From the NCBI RefSeq assembly GCF_002104795.1, contig NZ_NCXO01000006.1:1-64000 (forward strand): a stretch of DNA of 64,000 nt, in the 5' to 3' direction. The notes beneath the pieces were generated by a model, which saw only the letters and a program-made list of their open reading frames with translations, made no database searches and was not told where the DNA came from. The position numbers and the translations under genes are program-made. Source of the stretch: Mycolicibacillus koreensis. GTDB lineage: Bacteria; Actinomycetota; Actinomycetes; Mycobacteriales; Mycobacteriaceae. Positions 34,766 to 45,483 of this stretch are shown here, in pieces (positions within the stretch are counted from its first letter, which is position 1; the number at the start of each line of letters is the position of its first letter).

Positions 34766-35656
34766 TCAGCGGATCGTTTCCAGCAGCTCGCGGCAGTGCC
34801 CCAGCACCCGGGCGCGCAGCGGGGCGGCCTGCTCGGCGATCGCGGTCTGGGCCCGCACGTACTGCGCACGCCCCGCCGGGGTCTCGATCGGCACCGCCGA
34901 GTAGCCGTAGGCGCTCAGGTCATAGGGACTGGCCCGCATGTCCAGGACACGGGCGGTGCGGGCCAGCAGGAAGCACTCGGCGGTCAGCTCCCCGGGGATC
35001 AGCGGCTCCAGCTGATAGCAGTACCGGTACAGATCCATAGCGGCATGCAGGCAACCGGGCTGCTCATGGGCAATCTGGCTGTCGCGGCGCAACGGCGCGG
35101 CGTTGCGGGGGCGTGCCGCGGGAGTGAAGAACCGGAACGCGTCGTAGTGGGTGCAGCGCAGCTCCGACGCCTCGACGACGGCGTCGGTGCCGGCGCGGCC
35201 CAGCCGCAGCGGCACCTGCGGATGCTGGCGGGCGGTGGCGCGGTAGACCATCGCCCACTCGTGCAGCCCGAAACACGACAGCCGCGGGGGACGCCCGGCG
35301 GTGGCCGCCAGCAGCCGGGCAAGGTGGGCGATGGTGTCGCGGCGACGCCGCGCGAAGGCGGGGTCGACGCCGGCTCCGGCGGGCGTGCGCCGGTAGCCGC
35401 GCAAACGCGCGTAGCCGTCCAGCGCACGGCGGGCCGGTGCGTTGGCGTCGGCCGCGCCGAGCTGCACCCCGTGACCGGGGTGCCAGCGCAGCAACCGGCC
35501 CGGCCGCAGCCGGTAGTAGGTGAACAAAAAGTCGATCACCGGATCGTGCCGCCCGCCGGCGCGGCCGGTCAGATAGTCGCCGAGCACTGCCAGCAGCCGG
35601 GCCCGGTGGGCGTGTTGGCGTTCGCGCCAGTCCGCGACGGCGAGCACCGTGTCCAT
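34766..35656 (-). CDS. conserved actinobacterial protein of unknown function
   Basis: A 296-residue soluble protein. Recognisable features are DPVIDFLFTYYRLRPGRLLRW near the N-terminus, RPPRLSCFGLHEWAMVYR in the middle and SPYDLSAYGYSAVPIETPAG near the C-terminus. Database entries for similar proteins are sometimes labelled 3-methyladenine DNA glycosylase, but no helix-hairpin-helix or known glycosylase motif can be seen here, so that label is not adopted. Several His/Cys/Tyr residues are spaced as in a possible metal site (H-E in LHEWAM, H-Y-D in CTHYDAF). ATG at 35656. Confidence 0.75.
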   Translation of the reverse strand: MDTVLAVADWRERQHAHRARLLAVLGDYLTGRAGGRHDPVIDFLFTYYRLRPGRLLRWHPGHGVQLGAADANAPARRALDGYARLRGYRRTPAGAGVDPAFARRRRDTIAHLARLLAATAGRPPRLSCFGLHEWAMVYRATARQHPQVPLRLGRAGTDAVVEASELRCTHYDAFRFFTPAARPRNAAPLRRDSQIAHEQPGCLHAAMDLYRYCYQLEPLIPGELTAECFLLARTARVLDMRASPYDLSAYGYSAVPIETPAGRAQYVRAQTAIAEQAAPLRARVLGHCRELLETIR

Positions 35657-35675
35657 GGCGTAATCCCGTCCCCGG

Positions 35676-36725
35676 TCAGATCCGGTGGGTACCGTCGCGG
35701 ACCGTGCCGACCAGGTCCTCCACCAGGTCCTCCAAAGTCACCATCGCGACCACCGCGCCGTCGGCGGCGGTCGCCAGCGCCAAATGGCTGTTGGTGCGGC
35801 GCAGCCGGGAGAGCGCCTCGGCCAGCGGCAGCGACGCCGGCACCCGGGGCAGCGGACGCACCGCGACGCGGTCGAGCACCGCGGCGGGGTCATCGCCGAG
35901 CCCGAGCACGTCTTTGATGTGCACGTACCCGATGAACGTCCCGGCCGGATCGACCACCGGGAACCGGGAGAACCCGGTGGCGGCGAGCGCCTCCTCCACC
36001 GCCCCGACCGTCGGGCCGGCGCCGGGGGAGGCGTTCACCGTGCGGATCGCCCGCCGTGGCACCGCGATGTCGGCCACCACCCGCGAACGGATCGCCAACG
36101 CGCGGGTCAGCCGGGTGTGTTCTTCGGGGTCGAGCAGGCCCTCGGAGACCGATTCGGCGATCATCTCGGAGAGTTCGACGGTGGACACCGCGATATCGAG
36201 TTCGTCGCGCGGTTCGATCCGCAGCGCCCGCAGCGTGATGTTGGCGCACCAGTTGTAGAACGCGATGAGCGGGCGCACCGCACGCACGTACACCAGGTAG
36301 CTGGGGATCAGCAGCATCGCGGCGGTCTCCGGTCCGGCGATCGCGATGTTCTTGGGCACCATCTCGCCGAGCAGCACGTGCAGGGTGACCACGATCGCCA
36401 GGGCCACCACGAACGCCACCGTGTGCAGCAGCGGATCGGGCACCCCGACCAGGGCGAACGGGTCGTCGAGCAGGTCGGCGACGGCCGGTTCGGCGACCCG
36501 GCCCAACAGGATCGAGCAGACGGTGACGCCCAACTGGGCGCCGGCGAGCATCAGCGAGAGTTGTTCGCCGGCGCCGATGACGGTGCGCGCGCTTTTCTTG
36601 CCCTGCTCGGCGAGGGCCTCCAGCCGGTCGCGGCGGGCGGAGATCAGCGAGAACTCCGCGCCGACGAAGAACGCATTGGCGCCCAGCAGCGCCACGGTGA
36701 GCACCACCGCCGCCACGCTGACCAT
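35676..36725 (-). CDS. CNNM/CBS-domain membrane protein (Rv1841c-like)
   Basis: A 349-residue protein with an N-terminal CNNM (DUF21) membrane domain of about four helices (AFFVGAEFSLISARRDRLE, GAQLGVTVCSILLGRVAEP, VLLGEMVPKNIAIAGP) and a cytoplasmic CBS pair (FSRFPVVDPAGTFIGYVHI, VVAMVTLEDLVEDLVGTV). CNNM proteins transport or regulate Mg2+ and related cations. It lacks the C-terminal CorC/HlyC domain of its neighbour. The start abuts the neighbour's stop with no gap, so the two are one operon and may form a heterodimer. Confidence 0.9.
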   Translation of the reverse strand: MVSVAAVVLTVALLGANAFFVGAEFSLISARRDRLEALAEQGKKSARTVIGAGEQLSLMLAGAQLGVTVCSILLGRVAEPAVADLLDDPFALVGVPDPLLHTVAFVVALAIVVTLHVLLGEMVPKNIAIAGPETAAMLLIPSYLVYVRAVRPLIAFYNWCANITLRALRIEPRDELDIAVSTVELSEMIAESVSEGLLDPEEHTRLTRALAIRSRVVADIAVPRRAIRTVNASPGAGPTVGAVEEALAATGFSRFPVVDPAGTFIGYVHIKDVLGLGDDPAAVLDRVAVRPLPRVPASLPLAEALSRLRRTNSHLALATAADGAVVAMVTLEDLVEDLVGTVRDGTHRI

Positions 36726-38069
36726 CTAGCGCGCCCCCCGGTCGACGGTGAGCTCGAGGACGTCGATGCGCCGGCCGTCCATGCGCACCACCCGCGCCCG
36801 CCAACGCGGCGGCGGCTCGAGGCCGGCCTCCGGCTCGACCAGCGGCAACTCGACGACCTCGCCGCCGTCGGGGATGCGGCCCAGTTGGCGCAGCACCAGC
36901 CCGCCGATGGTGTCGTAGTCGCCGTCGGGGCCGCAGTAGCCGGTGGTGGCGGCGACCTCGTCGATGCGCAGCAGCCCGGAGACCTGCCACCCGGCGCCGA
37001 CGGCCACCACGTCGGGGGCGGCGTCGTCGTGCTCGTCGCGCACGTCGCCGACGATCTCTTCGATCAGGTCCTCGACGGTGACCATCCCGGCGGTGCCGCC
37101 GTACTCGTCGACGACCAGCGCGGTCTGCAACCCGTTGGCCCGGATCTGGCTCATCACCGCGTCCCCGTCGAGAGTGGAGGGCACCACCGCCACCGACTGG
37201 GCGATGGTCTCCAGCCGGGTGCCGGCCCGCTGCGCCGGCGGAACCTCGAAAATCTGTTTGACATGCACGATGCCGATGGTTTCGTCGAGGTCGCCGCGGA
37301 TGATCGGGAACCGTGAGATCCCGGTCTCGGTGGCGGTGGCGGCCAGGTCGGCGACGGTGTCGTCGGCCTGCAGCGCCACCACCTTCGAGCGCGGTGTCAT
37401 CAGCTCCTCGGCGGTGAGCGTGCCGAACGTCAGCGACCGGCCCACCAGCGCGGCGGTGGGGGCATCCAGCGAACCGCTGCGCGCCGACGTGCGCACCAGC
37501 GCGACCAGCTCCCGCGGGGAGCGCGCCGAGCGCAGTTCCTCGGCCGGTTCGATGCCCAGCCAGCGCAGGATCGCGTTGGCGGCCCCGTTGGTCAACCGGA
37601 TCGCCACCGCGAACACCGCGGAGAACAGCAGCTGCGGCCCGGCGGTAGCCCGTGCGCATGGCAGCGGCCGCGCCACGGCGAGGTTCTTGGGCACCAGTTC
37701 ACCGAAGACCATCGACAGCGACGTCGCGATCAGCAGCGCCGCCCCCAGCGCGATACCGCCGATGGCGCCGTCGGGCACGCCGAGGGCGCCCAGCACCGGC
37801 CGGATCCAGCGGGCCAGCAGTGGTTCGGCCAGATACCCGGTGGCCAAGGTGGTGATCGAGATACCCAATTGGGCCCCGGAGAGCTGGAACGACAGGGTGT
37901 GGTGGGCACGCTGGACGTACAGGTCGCGCCGGTCGCCGCTGCGCGCGTTGGCCTCCACCGCGCTGCGCTCCAGGGTGGTCAACGCGAACTCGGCGGCGAC
38001 GAACAGCGCCGTGCCGGCGGTGAGCACCAGGAAACCGAGCAGCGAGGCCGTGGTCACCACGACGTTCAT
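36726..38069 (-). CDS. CNNM/CBS/CorC-domain membrane protein (Rv1842c-like)
   Basis: A 447-residue paralogue of the preceding protein with all three parts: CNNM membrane domain ([54 protein letters not shown]), two CBS motifs ([49 protein letters not shown]) and a C-terminal CorC_HlyC domain ([35 protein letters not shown]). Probable divalent cation transporter. The ATG at 38069 is chosen because membrane helix 1 starts within ten residues. guaB1 ends 10 nt upstream. Confidence 0.9.
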   Translation of the reverse strand: MNVVVTTASLLGFLVLTAGTALFVAAEFALTTLERSAVEANARSGDRRDLYVQRAHHTLSFQLSGAQLGISITTLATGYLAEPLLARWIRPVLGALGVPDGAIGGIALGAALLIATSLSMVFGELVPKNLAVARPLPCARATAGPQLLFSAVFAVAIRLTNGAANAILRWLGIEPAEELRSARSPRELVALVRTSARSGSLDAPTAALVGRSLTFGTLTAEELMTPRSKVVALQADDTVADLAATATETGISRFPIIRGDLDETIGIVHVKQIFEVPPAQRAGTRLETIAQSVAVVPSTLDGDAVMSQIRANGLQTALVVDEYGGTAGMVTVEDLIEEIVGDVRDEHDDAAPDVVAVGAGWQVSGLLRIDEVAATTGYCGPDGDYDTIGGLVLRQLGRIPDGGEVVELPLVEPEAGLEPPPRWRARVVRMDGRRIDVLELTVDRGAR

Positions 38070-38079
38070 CTTCGCCCCA

Positions 38080-40985
<2,906 letters not shown>

Positions 40986-41040
40986 GGGTTCGCCTCCCGG
41001 TCGTGAACTCGGCTGTGCTGGTGCGGTGACTCGGCGGCTG

Positions 41041-41976
41041 TCACGGCAACAGCAGCCGTTGCAGCTCGACCAGCCACGGTACCGCCAGCGCGACAGTGGG
41101 AATGCCCACGATCCCCACGGCGGCGATGTAGGCGGCCGCGGCGAAAGCGCGGCTGTTGGGTCGCCCGGCCAGCCGACGCACGCGCAGCACCGTGTCGGTG
41201 TCTCCGGCACCGAGGGCACCGGCGGGCACCGGCCCGGCCGCACAGGCGACCAGCGCACGACCCAGCGGCGCCGGGCCGGTGCGCCGCAACGCGGCGTCGT
41301 CGGCGAGCACCTCGATGAGGAGCCGCACCGCGCCCAGCGCGTTGGCGCTGCGCACGACCCGCGGGAACGCGGTGTGCACGGCGGTGAACGCCTCGAGCAC
41401 CAGGTCGTGGCGGGCGCGCAGGTGGGCGCGCTCATGGCTGAGGATGGCCGCCAACTCGGGGGTGGCGAGGTCGGTCAACGCGCCCTCGCTGAGCACGACG
41501 CGGCTGTGCCGGCCGGGCAGGCAGTAGGCCAGCGGGGCGTGAACGTCGAGCACCCGCAGCGGCGGATGGCCCGGCGGGGCGGGGGAGTTGGTGCCCAGCA
41601 GGTCCACCAGCATCCGGTGGCGGGCGCGGCGACGGCGGGTGCTGATCATCACCTGCAGCACCGCCAGCAGGAAGCGCACCCCGATGAGCACGGTCACCGT
41701 CAGCACACCGACGTAGAGCAGCCACAGCGGCCAGCCGAGCCGGCCGATATCACCGGCGATTGTCGAGGTGGGCCGCCCGTCGGGCCCGGGCATCAGCAGC
41801 CTGCTGGCCGTCGCGATGCCGGCGCTGAAGGCCGACAACACCGCGGCCAGGGCGACCGCCTGCCACAGCACCAAGGCGGCCCGGGGGGCGCGCAGCGGCC
41901 ATCGGGCCCGGGCCAACAGCGCCGGCACCGGTGCGACGAGCAGCAACGCGAGGAGGGTGAAAGCCAGCGCGGACAC
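41041..41976 (-). CDS. BlaR1/M56-like membrane metallopeptidase (Rv1845c-like)
   Basis: A 311-residue polytopic protein. About four helices flank a cytoplasmic zinc-protease segment with the motif ILSHERAHLRARHD (HExxH as HERAH). It lacks the extracytoplasmic beta-lactam sensor domain of true BlaR1. In M. tuberculosis the pair Rv1845c/Rv1846c responds to beta-lactams and affects respiratory genes. GTG start at 41976, 14 nt after the blaI stop, so same operon. Likely role: cleave or inactivate BlaI on an unknown signal. Confidence 0.88.
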   Translation of the reverse strand: MSALAFTLLALLLVAPVPALLARARWPLRAPRAALVLWQAVALAAVLSAFSAGIATASRLLMPGPDGRPTSTIAGDIGRLGWPLWLLYVGVLTVTVLIGVRFLLAVLQVMISTRRRRARHRMLVDLLGTNSPAPPGHPPLRVLDVHAPLAYCLPGRHSRVVLSEGALTDLATPELAAILSHERAHLRARHDLVLEAFTAVHTAFPRVVRSANALGAVRLLIEVLADDAALRRTGPAPLGRALVACAAGPVPAGALGAGDTDTVLRVRRLAGRPNSRAFAAAAYIAAVGIVGIPTVALAVPWLVELQRLLLP

Positions 41977-41990
41977 GCTGTCAGTCTCTC

Positions 41991-42407
41991 TCAGGCGACC
42001 GGCGGCACGCCACCTGGGCCACCGGCCCGGCCGGCGGCCTCCAGCTCCGCGAGCGCGCGCCGCAGCGCGTCGGCGTCGTCGGCGCCGACACGTTCGACGA
42101 AGTGCACCAGCGCGGCGCGCCGGGCGCCGCCATCGGCCACCTGGTCCAGCGCGTCGACCATCAGCCCGGCGACCAGTTCGTCACGGCTGCGCACCGGGGT
42201 GTAGCGGTGGGCGCGGTCATCGCGCAACTGCGCCACCAGACCCTTTTTGGCCAGCCGCTGCAGCACGGTCATCACCGTGGTGTAGGCCAGGTCACGCTCG
42301 GTGACCAGCACCTCGTGGACCTGGCGGACGGTCTGCGGCTCGGAGGCAGCCCACAGCTGGTTCATCACCGCGCGTTCCAGGTCGCCCAGTCGCGTCAGGT
42401 TGGCCAT
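41991..42407 (-). CDS. blaI: BlaI-type winged-helix repressor
   Basis: A 138-residue BlaI/MecI-family repressor (Rv1846c). The winged helix reads LGDLERAVMNQLWAA, TVRQVHEVL and YTTVMTVLQRLAKKGLVAQ; the C-terminal half is the dimerisation helix set (SRDELVAGLMVDALDQVAD). The ATG at 42407 has AGGAG 11 nt upstream; the GTG seven codons earlier is less well placed. It precedes the metallopeptidase gene in one operon and diverges from the mrsI region. Targets in M. tuberculosis include its own operon and ATP synthase genes. Confidence 0.92.
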   Translation of the reverse strand: MANLTRLGDLERAVMNQLWAASEPQTVRQVHEVLVTERDLAYTTVMTVLQRLAKKGLVAQLRDDRAHRYTPVRSRDELVAGLMVDALDQVADGGARRAALVHFVERVGADDADALRRALAELEAAGRAGGPGGVPPVA

Positions 42408-42451
42408 AGGTGTTTCATCTCCTCGCACTGACTTTGCAGCTTACCCCCGTC

Positions 42452-42468
42452 CACTACACGGCGTCGTA
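42452..42468 (-). promoter_or_regulatory. possible BlaI operator
   Basis: CACTACACGGCGTCGTA contains a clean ACTACA half-site of the BlaI/MecI type and a poor second half (CGTCGT against TGTAGT, 4 of 6). It lies 45 nt upstream of the blaI ATG, where an autoregulatory site is expected. Weak match. Confidence 0.3.
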
Positions 42469-42489
42469 CCCGCCGGGGCGAGATACCCC

Positions 42490-42519
42490 TTGCGCGGTTA
42501 GGGCAGCCTTGCCTATGCT
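42490..42519 (+). promoter_or_regulatory. promoter and IdeR-like box of the MrsI small RNA
   Basis: TTGCGC (42490-42495) and TATGCT (42514-42519) make a -35/-10 pair 18 bp apart. Between and over them lies TTAGGGCAGCCTTGCCTAT (42498-42516), which matches the iron box at 13 of 19 positions with both outer half-sites intact. Bound IdeR-iron would block the promoter. Confidence 0.65.
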
Positions 42520-42525
42520 ATCGGA

Positions 42526-42625
42526 GTCGAGTGTTGCACGGCCGTGCCGGTGTCCTGAGGGCTGCAGCGACCCCCGGCCCGCTCGACGGGCGAGCCCCGT
42601 GCGCAGTGCGCCGGGGCTCGCCCGC
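42526..42625 (+). ncRNA. mrsI: iron-sparing small RNA MrsI
   Basis: M. tuberculosis MrsI (ncRv11846) is an IdeR-controlled ~100-nt RNA between Rv1846c and Rv1847. Here the same gap between the blaI and Rv1847 homologues has an IdeR-like promoter, a predicted start near 42526 and, about 100 nt on, a very strong hairpin. GGGCGAGCCCCG (42588-42599) pairs with CGGGGCTCGCCC (42612-42623), one more C-G pair closes it outside, and inside GCGC (42601-42604) pairs with GCGC (42608-42611). This is the natural 3' end. Both ends are inferred. MrsI represses non-essential iron-using genes such as bfrA under iron limitation. Confidence 0.75.
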
Positions 42626-42657
42626 ACTCGACACCCGCGCGCGCCACGGCGATGGTG

Positions 42658-42663
42658 TAGACA
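42658..42663 (+). promoter_or_regulatory. -10 element of a probable leaderless thioesterase promoter
   Basis: TAGACA stands 7 nt before the GTG at 42671 and no Shine-Dalgarno is present. It is close to TANNNT, though the last base is A. It lies downstream of the MrsI terminator hairpin, so the thioesterase would be transcribed separately. Confidence 0.4.
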
Positions 42664-42670
42664 CAACACT

Positions 42671-43114
42671 GTGCACGACGACGCGTCCACACCCGGGCAC
42701 TCGGTCATCCCGCCGGGCTTTTCCGCAGCGTTCGACGCCGAAATCGGTTTGGTCTACACCGAATTAGGCCCTGACGGCGCCCGCGCCCAGTTGACCGTCC
42801 ACGACAAGCTGCTCCAGCCGATGGGGCTGGTCCACGGCGGCGTCTACTGCTCCATGATCGAGAGCATGGCCAGCACGGCGGCGTTCTCCTGGCTGGCCGA
42901 CCACGGCGGCGGCTCGGTCGTCGGGGTCAACAACAACACCGATTTCTTGCGCTCGGCACGCTCCGGCACCCTCTACGGCCACGCCACTCCGCTGCACCGG
43001 GGCCGCCGTCAGCAACTCTGGGTGGTCGCCATCATCGATGATCCCGCCCGGCCCGACCGGCTGATCGCCCGCGGGCAGGTGCGCCTGCAGAATCTGCCCG
43101 GGGATCCGGCCTAA
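42671..43114 (+). CDS. PaaI-type hotdog thioesterase (Rv1847-like)
   Basis: A 147-residue single hotdog-fold protein. LVHGGVYCSMIESMAS carries the HGG and helix-borne acidic residue of PaaI/MenI-type acyl-CoA thioesterases, and VGVNNNTDFLRSARSGTLYGHA is the central strand pair. It probably hydrolyses an acyl- or aryl-CoA, possibly DHNA-CoA of menaquinone synthesis; the sequence does not decide. The GTG at 42671 was chosen from the leaderless-type -10 before it. It converges on ndh. Confidence 0.85.
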   Translation: MHDDASTPGHSVIPPGFSAAFDAEIGLVYTELGPDGARAQLTVHDKLLQPMGLVHGGVYCSMIESMASTAAFSWLADHGGGSVVGVNNNTDFLRSARSGTLYGHATPLHRGRRQQLWVVAIIDDPARPDRLIARGQVRLQNLPGDPA

Positions 43115-43127
43115 AGCGGGCCGGATC
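43103..43127. terminator. bidirectional hairpin overlapping both stops of the thioesterase and ndh
   Basis: A perfect 9-bp stem, GATCCGGCC (43103-43111) and GGCCGGATC (43119-43127), with a 7-nt loop that contains the thioesterase TAA. It also runs into the ndh stop codon. Located exactly between convergent genes. No T-tract. Confidence 0.6.
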
Positions 43128-44511
43128 AGTTGGCGATGCGGTGCACTTCGGCGCGCTGCGCCTCGGTGGCGTAGACCTCCAGCTGTTCCAGCCGCGTCCG
43201 ACCGAACGCCTGCTGGTCGGTGATGGTCAGCTGGCTGCGGGCGTCGGACAGGAACGTCATCGCCCACGACAGCAGCGTGCTCATCTTGCTCTTGAACCCG
43301 ACCAGGTAGATCAGGTGCAGCATCAGCCAGGCCAGCCAGGCCAAGAATCCGCTCATCTCCAACGGGCCGATCTTGGCGACCGCGGAGAACTTCGACACCG
43401 TCGCCATCGACCCCTTGTCGAGGTATTGGAACGGCTCCCGCAGCGCCGGATCGGCGCCGCGCAGCTCACTTTTGATCAGGTTCGCGGCGTATTTGCCACC
43501 CTGGATCGCACCCTGGGCGACCCCGGGGACACCGTCGACGGCGGCCATGTCGCCGACGACGAACACGTTCGGGTCTCCGGGGATCGACAGGTCGGGCAGC
43601 ACCTTGACCCGTCCGGCCCGGTCGAGTTCGGTCGCGGACTGGTCGGCGAGGTCATGGCCGAGCGGACTGGCCGACACCCCGGCCGACCACACCTTGCAGG
43701 TGGATTCGATGCGCCGGATGCTGCCGTCGGCGTCCTTGACGGTCAGCCCGTTGCGGTCGACGTCGGTGACCATGGCGCCGAGTTGGATCTCCACGCCCAT
43801 CTTCTCCAGCCGGGCGGCGGCCTTGCGGCCCAGCTTCTCGCCCATCGGCGGCAGCACCGCCGGCGCCGCGTCGAGCAGGATCACCCGCGCCTTGGTGGGG
43901 TCGATGTGGCGGAACGTGCCGCGCAGCGTGCGGTCGGCCATTTCGGCGATCTGCCCGGCCATCTCCACTCCGGTCGGCCCGGCGCCGATCACGGTGAACG
44001 TCAACAGCTTCTCCCGGCGCGCCGGGTCCCGGGACCGCTCGGCACGCTCGAAGGCGCTCAGGATGCGCCCACGAAGCTCCAGCGCGTCGTCGATCGATTT
44101 CATCCCGGGCGCCCATTCGGCGAACTGGTCGTTGCCGAAGTAGGACTGGCCGGCGCCGGCGGCGATGATCAGGCTGTCATACGGCGTCTCGTAGGTGTGT
44201 CCGAGCAGTTCGGAGACCACCAGCTTGTTGGCGAGGTCGATGTGGGTGACGTCGCCGAGCAGCACCTGCACGTTGCGCTGTTTGCGCAGGATCACCCGGG
44301 TCGCCGGGGCGATCTCACCTTCGGAGATGATCCCGGTGGCCACCTGGTAGAGCAGCGGCTGGAACAGGTGATGGGTGGTGCGGGCGATGAGTTTGATGTC
44401 GACGTCGGCCCGTTTGAGTTTCTTGACCGCGTTGAGCCCACCGAATCCGGAGCCGATGACCACGACTTGGTGGCGACGACGGGGGGCGGCAGTGTCAGGT
44501 TGCGCGCTCAC
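43126..44511 (-). CDS. ndh: type II NADH dehydrogenase (NDH-2)
   Basis: A 461-residue peripheral membrane flavoprotein that passes electrons from NADH to menaquinone without pumping protons. FAD motif VVVIGSGFGGLNAVKKL, NADH motif FTVIGAGPTGVEMAGQIAEM, the quinone-site segment near GVAQGAIQGGKYAA, and a C-terminal hydrophobic anchor (GFLAWLAWLMLHLIYLVGF). Orthologue of Rv1854c. GTG at 44511 with AAGGAG upstream. In M. tuberculosis the urease genes stand between this gene and Rv1847; here the two are adjacent. Confidence 0.95.
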   Translation of the reverse strand: MSAQPDTAAPRRRHQVVVIGSGFGGLNAVKKLKRADVDIKLIARTTHHLFQPLLYQVATGIISEGEIAPATRVILRKQRNVQVLLGDVTHIDLANKLVVSELLGHTYETPYDSLIIAAGAGQSYFGNDQFAEWAPGMKSIDDALELRGRILSAFERAERSRDPARREKLLTFTVIGAGPTGVEMAGQIAEMADRTLRGTFRHIDPTKARVILLDAAPAVLPPMGEKLGRKAAARLEKMGVEIQLGAMVTDVDRNGLTVKDADGSIRRIESTCKVWSAGVSASPLGHDLADQSATELDRAGRVKVLPDLSIPGDPNVFVVGDMAAVDGVPGVAQGAIQGGKYAANLIKSELRGADPALREPFQYLDKGSMATVSKFSAVAKIGPLEMSGFLAWLAWLMLHLIYLVGFKSKMSTLLSWAMTFLSDARSQLTITDQQAFGRTRLEQLEVYATEAQRAEVHRIAN

Positions 44512-44625
44512 GGTCAGATTGCTCCTTGTGGGGCGGCTGCGTTTCCCCTTTTACCGTAGTCGGCACGCCCCGGCGACGCTCGCCCGGGCGTTGTGGCATC
44601 GGCCACCGCGGCCCAGGCCGAACGC

Positions 44626-45297
44626 TCAGCCGAACTGGGCCAGCGCGCCGTGGCTGACGTGCAGAGTCTGCCCGGTGATGTGCCGGGCGGCCGGGGTCGT
44701 CAAAAACACCGTCAACCGGGCGATCTCCTCGGCGACCGACGGGGGAGTGCGGGTCAGCCCGTCGTAACCGGGCTTGAAGCTTTCCCCGCAGGCGACGACG
44801 TTGACGGTGATCCCGCGGGTGCCGAACACGGTGGCCTGCCCGGCCGTCCAATTGCCCAGCGCCGCCTTCATCGCCGCCTCGACACCGCCGTCGGAGGCCG
44901 CATCGCCGATCACGTTGATGATCGACCCGCCGGAGCGCAGATGGTCACCGATGGTCTGCACGGTCAGCACCGCCGACAGCACCGTGGCGTCCAGCGTGCT
45001 GCGCCAGGCATCGGCGACCTCGGCGACGGTGAAGGTGCGCGGGTCGCCCTGGTCGGCGCGTGGCGCCGGCACGTTGACGATCGTGTCCAGGTGGTGCGGG
45101 AATAGGGTGCGCGCCTCGGCCAAGCTGGCCGCATCGGTGTTGTCGCAGGCGATGGCGTCGACGTCGAGCCGCTGAGCGATCTCCTGCAGCTGCTCACGGC
45201 GGGCACCGGTGAGCGTGACGTGATGGCCGGCGGTACAGAACGCCTCGGCCACCGCGTGACCCAGTTCCGTATCACCGCCGGTGACCAGGACCTCCAT
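44626..45297 (-). CDS. short-chain dehydrogenase-like protein without catalytic Tyr (Rv1856c-like)
   Basis: A 223-residue Rossmann-fold protein of SDR type. The nucleotide loop is TGGDTELG instead of TGxxxGxG, NVPAPR replaces the usual NNAG, and at the YxxxK site the sequence is EAAMK, so the catalytic Tyr is Glu while the Lys is kept. RGITVNVVACG aligns with the C-terminal SDR strand. It may bind NAD(P) without acting as a typical oxidoreductase. ATG at 45297 is preferred over 45303 because AGGAGG is then 8 nt away. Confidence 0.85.
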   Translation of the reverse strand: MEVLVTGGDTELGHAVAEAFCTAGHHVTLTGARREQLQEIAQRLDVDAIACDNTDAASLAEARTLFPHHLDTIVNVPAPRADQGDPRTFTVAEVADAWRSTLDATVLSAVLTVQTIGDHLRSGGSIINVIGDAASDGGVEAAMKAALGNWTAGQATVFGTRGITVNVVACGESFKPGYDGLTRTPPSVAEEIARLTVFLTTPAARHITGQTLHVSHGALAQFG

Positions 45298-45366
45298 CGC
45301 CATGACCTCCTTGTGTTGGCGTCGACCCGCAGCTCAGGTTACTGGACGGTAGCTAACGTGTGCACC

Positions 45367-45474
45367 ATGGCCGCCGCGACACCAGCCACGATCGGGCCAC
45401 GATCCGGCCTACCGACGGTTATCGGACCCGGGTTGCGCCGACCCGCCGCAACCGGGATCGCATGGCCTGGCTAG
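45367..45474 (+). CDS. possible small ORF in the modA leader
   Basis: ATG to TAG, 35 codons (AAATPATIGPRSG...), ending 9 nt before the modA ATG. TAGCTA at 45350-45355 is a fair -10 element for a transcript starting close to this ATG. The TAG overlaps the AGGA that serves modA. No RBS and no known similarity. It could be a coupling uORF or nothing; the strong hairpin lies within it. Confidence 0.25.
   Translation: MAAATPATIGPRSGLPTVIGPGLRRPAATGIAWPG
45427..45456 (+). promoter_or_regulatory. hairpin in the modA 5' leader
   Basis: CCCGGGTTGCG (45427-45437) and CGCAACCGGG (45447-45456) form a 10-bp stem with one bulged G and a 9-nt loop, ending 27 nt before the modA ATG. It is not a recognised Moco riboswitch. 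It might act as an attenuator or mask the leader. Confidence 0.4.
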
Positions 45475-45483
45475 GATTTCCCC

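Noticed and set aside
34766..35656. 3-methyladenine DNA glycosylase as the product name
   Set aside because: No HhH-GPD, MPG or AlkZ motif is visible; the label may be an old transfer error.
32321..35917. 1198-codon open frame on the plus strand opposite glcB and neighbours
   Set aside because: It runs antisense through three genes and their gaps with no domain recognisable; composition artefact.
41041..41976. True beta-lactam receptor BlaR1
   Set aside because: The protein has the M56 protease core but ends after ~310 residues and has no penicillin-binding sensor domain with SxxK.
42454..42708. 84-codon minus-strand frame across the mrsI region
   Set aside because: It contains the MrsI hairpin and iron box and has no RBS or similarity.
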